DNA of 7,428 nt from NCBI GenBank assembly GCA_002398515.1, contig DGZL01000060.1:1-7428 (forward strand). Reading direction: 5' to 3'. The DNA is from Firmicutes bacterium UBA4981. Lineage in GTDB: Bacteria > Bacillota > SHA-98 > UBA4971. Positions 5,804 to 7,428 of the stretch are shown here, in pieces (within the stretch, counting starts at the first letter, position 1; every line of letters starts with the position of its first letter). The notes beneath the pieces were generated by a model. That model saw nothing but the letters and a program-made list of their open reading frames with translations, did no database searches and had not been told where the DNA came from. Position numbers and translations under genes: made by a program.

Positions 5804-5951
5804 GGTGGGTTGCCTACATCAAGGCTGCCTTGTGAATATCACTGTCGGCCGTAGAAGGAAAAAACCGAGGAACCCAGAAAAGTCTGTTTGAGTCACATCT
5901 GAATCCACAGACGAAAACCCCATATGACTGCGCAACAGGAGGCCTTCGACA

Positions 5952-6220
5952 ATGATCGAGTTGCCTGAAGCTGTCACTATCTCGGAGCAGGTGAACCATA
6001 CCTTGCGAGGTAAACGCATCAAGTCCGTCGAGCGTGGAAATTCCCCTCACAAGTTCGCCTTCTATTCAGGCAGTCAGGATTATTATGAGAAATTACTCTT
6101 GAAAAAACAGATAGGAGAATCCTATCCTTGCGGCTCTTTTATCCTCTGTGCGGAACGATAATTGAAAAGATATCGTTTCAAGGCGGAACATGCTACTTCT
6201 GCCCGGCGTGCCAGAGATAG
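5952..6220 (+). pseudogene. Internally deleted Fpg/Nei-like DNA glycosylase
   Basis: A good ribosome site (AGGAGG at 5937-5942) precedes ATG 5952. The first frame begins MIELPEAVTISEQVNHTL, continues GKRIKSVERGNSPHKFAFYS and stops at 6159-6161 after 69 codons; this is the N-terminus of the Fpg/Nei (MutM-like) family. A second frame, overlapping near 6146-6160, reads LCGTIIEKISFQGG then TCYFCPACQR and stops at 6218-6220. That is the family's C-terminal zinc finger, normally some 180 residues further on. The centre, including the H2TH domain, has been deleted with a frame change. The first zinc-ligand pair is also damaged: YPLCG where CPxCG is expected. The remnant ends 9 bp before the stop of the convergent methyltransferase. 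Position 2 is Ile, not the catalytic Pro of true Fpg, so the ancestor already belonged to a divergent branch. It cannot encode a working glycosylase. Confidence 0.88.
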
Positions 6221-6229
6221 ACACCATCT

Positions 6230-7009
6230 CTATCGATCCCGCCTGGCCAGAACCATCAACTCCATTTCGTCCATGAGAAGCGGACGGCGTCCCCAGTTGC
6301 CTGCAGTACCACCCCATATGTGCTCCACTCCGAAACCCGCTATGCGAAGCATCAGTGTTAGTTCCGTTGCGGTAAAAGCTTTTTCTCTCACTACAGTAGA
6401 TAACACGCTATCGGGCAGCTCACCACCTATGTCATCGCTCATAAATGAGCCTATAGGGTGAACCTGGCACAGCGCAATGTTATCGAATCTGCCGGAGGCC
6501 ACATCGTCATCACTATATAGACGAATTGTTCTAAGCGCATTGAGTGCAGTCAATAGAAATGGCCTTCCGGGGATGAGGACAGACGCGATGCCCCGGAGTA
6601 TAGAGATGTCACGAGTTGCAGCATCCTCACCTGCGTTCAATAGACCAAAGGCGCCTTCACACAAGCAAATGCAGGCATCGTAACAAGAGTCCAACTTAAG
6701 CTTTGTCGCATCTTGCTGTATCCACTCGACATGAACCCCGGTTTGCTCCGCTCTTCGGGCCGCCTCCTTGAGCATTCCCGGAGATATGTCCACGCCTGTA
6801 ACCTTGTATCCGCGCCTGGCAAGTTCAATGCTATGTCGTCCTGTCCCACAACCTACGTCGAGCACTGACGCTCCGGGCTCAAGGCTCATTGCGTCAATGA
6901 GAAAGTCTACCTCTGCAAAGGTGTTCCTGGTGAACGACTCACTCACATAATGCGGCGCATAGATATCGAAGAAGTCTTTCCATCCATGGTTTGAATCACC
7001 ACCTGCCAA
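6230..7009 (-). CDS. Class I SAM-dependent methyltransferase
   Basis: The 259-residue protein is a stand-alone Rossmann-fold methyltransferase (Methyltransf_25/11 type). Motif I VLDVGCGTG is at 49-57, the ribose-binding acidic residue at D74 in VTGVDIS, and motif III at IQQDATKL (97-104). CICLCEGAFGLL follows where motif IV is expected, and the C-terminal half ends in EMELMVLARRDR. The N-terminus WKDFFDIYAPHYVSESFTRN resembles the substrate cap of small-molecule or unassigned methyltransferases; the acceptor is not predictable. The only in-frame start ahead of the conserved region is TTG 7009, supported by an AGGGGGA ribosome site about 7 nt upstream. It is divergent from cstA across 213 bp and convergent with the glycosylase relic. 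No terminator with a T-run is visible after the stop. Confidence 0.9.
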   Translation of the reverse strand: MAGGDSNHGWKDFFDIYAPHYVSESFTRNTFAEVDFLIDAMSLEPGASVLDVGCGTGRHSIELARRGYKVTGVDISPGMLKEAARRAEQTGVHVEWIQQDATKLKLDSCYDACICLCEGAFGLLNAGEDAATRDISILRGIASVLIPGRPFLLTALNALRTIRLYSDDDVASGRFDNIALCQVHPIGSFMSDDIGGELPDSVLSTVVREKAFTATELTLMLRIAGFGVEHIWGGTAGNWGRRPLLMDEMELMVLARRDR

Positions 7010-7099
7010 CGCTGCTTCCCCCTATTCCATAAGCTTCTGTGATCTGCCGATTCTACGCCCACGAGCCTGTTCCTGCATGACTGCTGTGTCGCATTATCC

Positions 7100-7153
7100 A
7101 CATTAGATTCACATTAGTATCAATTATCATATTAGAAGGAATTGTCTAATATG
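7100..7153. promoter_or_regulatory. Regulatory region between the methyltransferase and cstA genes
   Basis: Two elements are visible. First, a tandem 11-bp direct repeat, ACATTAGATTC (7100-7110) and ACATTAGTATC (7111-7121), 9 of 11 identical and one helical turn apart. Second, an exact 9-bp inverted repeat, CATATTAGA (7128-7136) and TCTAATATG (7145-7153), around AGGAATTG. A plus-strand promoter candidate is TTGTCT (7142-7147), 17 bp, TAGATT (7165-7170), which would place the inverted repeat over the -35 of cstA. The layout suggests regulation of cstA, the methyltransferase gene or both. The regulator is not identifiable. The remaining bases between 7010 and 7222 show no gene. Confidence 0.45.
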
Positions 7154-7222
7154 TACCGAAGGGATAGATTGGGATGGCGAAGGCATCATCCCGTCCCTAG
7201 ATACACCTGGGAGGTGAACTAA

Positions 7223-7428
7223 GTGAATTCTCTATTGGTGATGGTTGTGACGTTCGTCTTGTACATCCTGGCGTATAACCTGTACGGAAAGAGACTGGGT
7301 TCCAAGGTGTTCGAACTGGCGACCAAAAACATTACACCTGCTGAGAAACACAATGATGGTGTGGACTATGTTCCTACCAACAAGTTCATCCTTGCCGGCC
7401 ACCATTTTACATCCATTGCAGGAACAGG
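7223..7428 (+). CDS. cstA: Carbon starvation protein CstA, N-terminal part
   Basis: The frame opens at GTG 7223, 5 nt after a strong GGGAGGTGA (7209-7217), and continues 68 codons to the window edge, so most of the protein (typically 450-700 residues) is missing. A transmembrane helix spans about residues 3-20. The signature NDGVDYVPTNKFILAGHHFT (about 46-65), followed by SIAG, is the highly conserved N-terminal block of CstA. Known CstA proteins are cytoplasmic-membrane transporters linked to pyruvate or peptide uptake under carbon limitation. The leader before this block is short, with one helix, as in the Bacillota form and unlike the longer E. coli N-terminus. The inverted and direct repeats upstream suggest regulated expression. 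Confidence 0.93.
   Translation, partial: MNSLLVMVVTFVLYILAYNLYGKRLGSKVFELATKNITPAEKHNDGVDYVPTNKFILAGHHFTSIAGT

Noticed and set aside
5820..5842. CAAGGCTGCCTTG and GTGAATATCAC symmetric sequences
   Set aside because: Both are short with almost no loop, and neither is placed at a recognisable promoter. They are probably chance.
6154..6177. 7-bp inverted repeat AACGATA...TATCGTT as a terminator
   Set aside because: There is no T-run on either side in either direction, the stem is AT-rich with a 10-base loop, and it falls within coding remnants of the glycosylase zinc finger.
6162..6461. 99-codon plus-strand ORF
   Set aside because: It is an off-frame reading of the glycosylase zinc finger followed by antisense of the methyltransferase.

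Overview
The window looks like an ordinary chromosomal segment from a Bacillota-like bacterium. Strong Shine-Dalgarno sequences (AAGGAGG type) stand before nearly every gene, and GTG and TTG starts are used. The protein families also fit: a LacI-controlled sugar ABC cassette, CsaA, a Uma2-family nuclease and a short-N-terminus CstA. The solute-binding protein has a signal peptide but no lipobox cysteine, which would fit a lineage with an outer membrane or sheath better than a classical monoderm. This placement is an inference; no rRNA or tRNA gene is present to anchor it.

Positions 1-3931 (minus strand) hold a carbohydrate-uptake operon read right to left: a LacI-family repressor, a MalF-type permease, a MalG-type permease and the 5' part of a family-1 solute-binding protein that runs off the left edge. 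Gaps are 20 bp, 3 bp and 112 bp. A perfect 16-bp palindrome with a central CG lies immediately downstream of a TATAAT box at the repressor promoter. A 14-of-15 copy of it lies inside the first codons of the binding-protein gene. Together they suggest a main operator and an auxiliary operator, as in lac. The sugar is not identifiable from the sequence.

Positions 3979-4395 (minus) hold a decayed MNT-type nucleotidyltransferase with two frameshifts, overlapped at its end by a 39-codon ORF. Positions 4464-4793 (plus) encode the small tRNA-binding-fold chaperone CsaA. Positions 4959-5732 (minus) encode an excisionase-like helix-turn-helix domain fused to a Uma2 PD-(D/E)XK nuclease domain. An inverted repeat lies upstream of it and a 34-codon ORF directly abuts its stop. 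Positions 5952-6220 (plus) hold a collapsed Fpg/Nei-like DNA glycosylase gene: the N-terminus and the C-terminal zinc finger remain, and the centre is deleted. Positions 6230-7009 (minus) encode a class I SAM methyltransferase. It is divergent from cstA (7223 to the right edge, plus), whose upstream region carries a 9-bp inverted repeat and a tandem 11-bp direct repeat.

No fully new system is evident. The observations best worth following are the repeated operator, the HTH-Uma2 fusion with its candidate operator, and the two gene relics. No convincing rho-independent terminator, tRNA, rRNA, CRISPR array or insertion sequence was seen. No stretch above 300 bases lacks a gene or gene relic.
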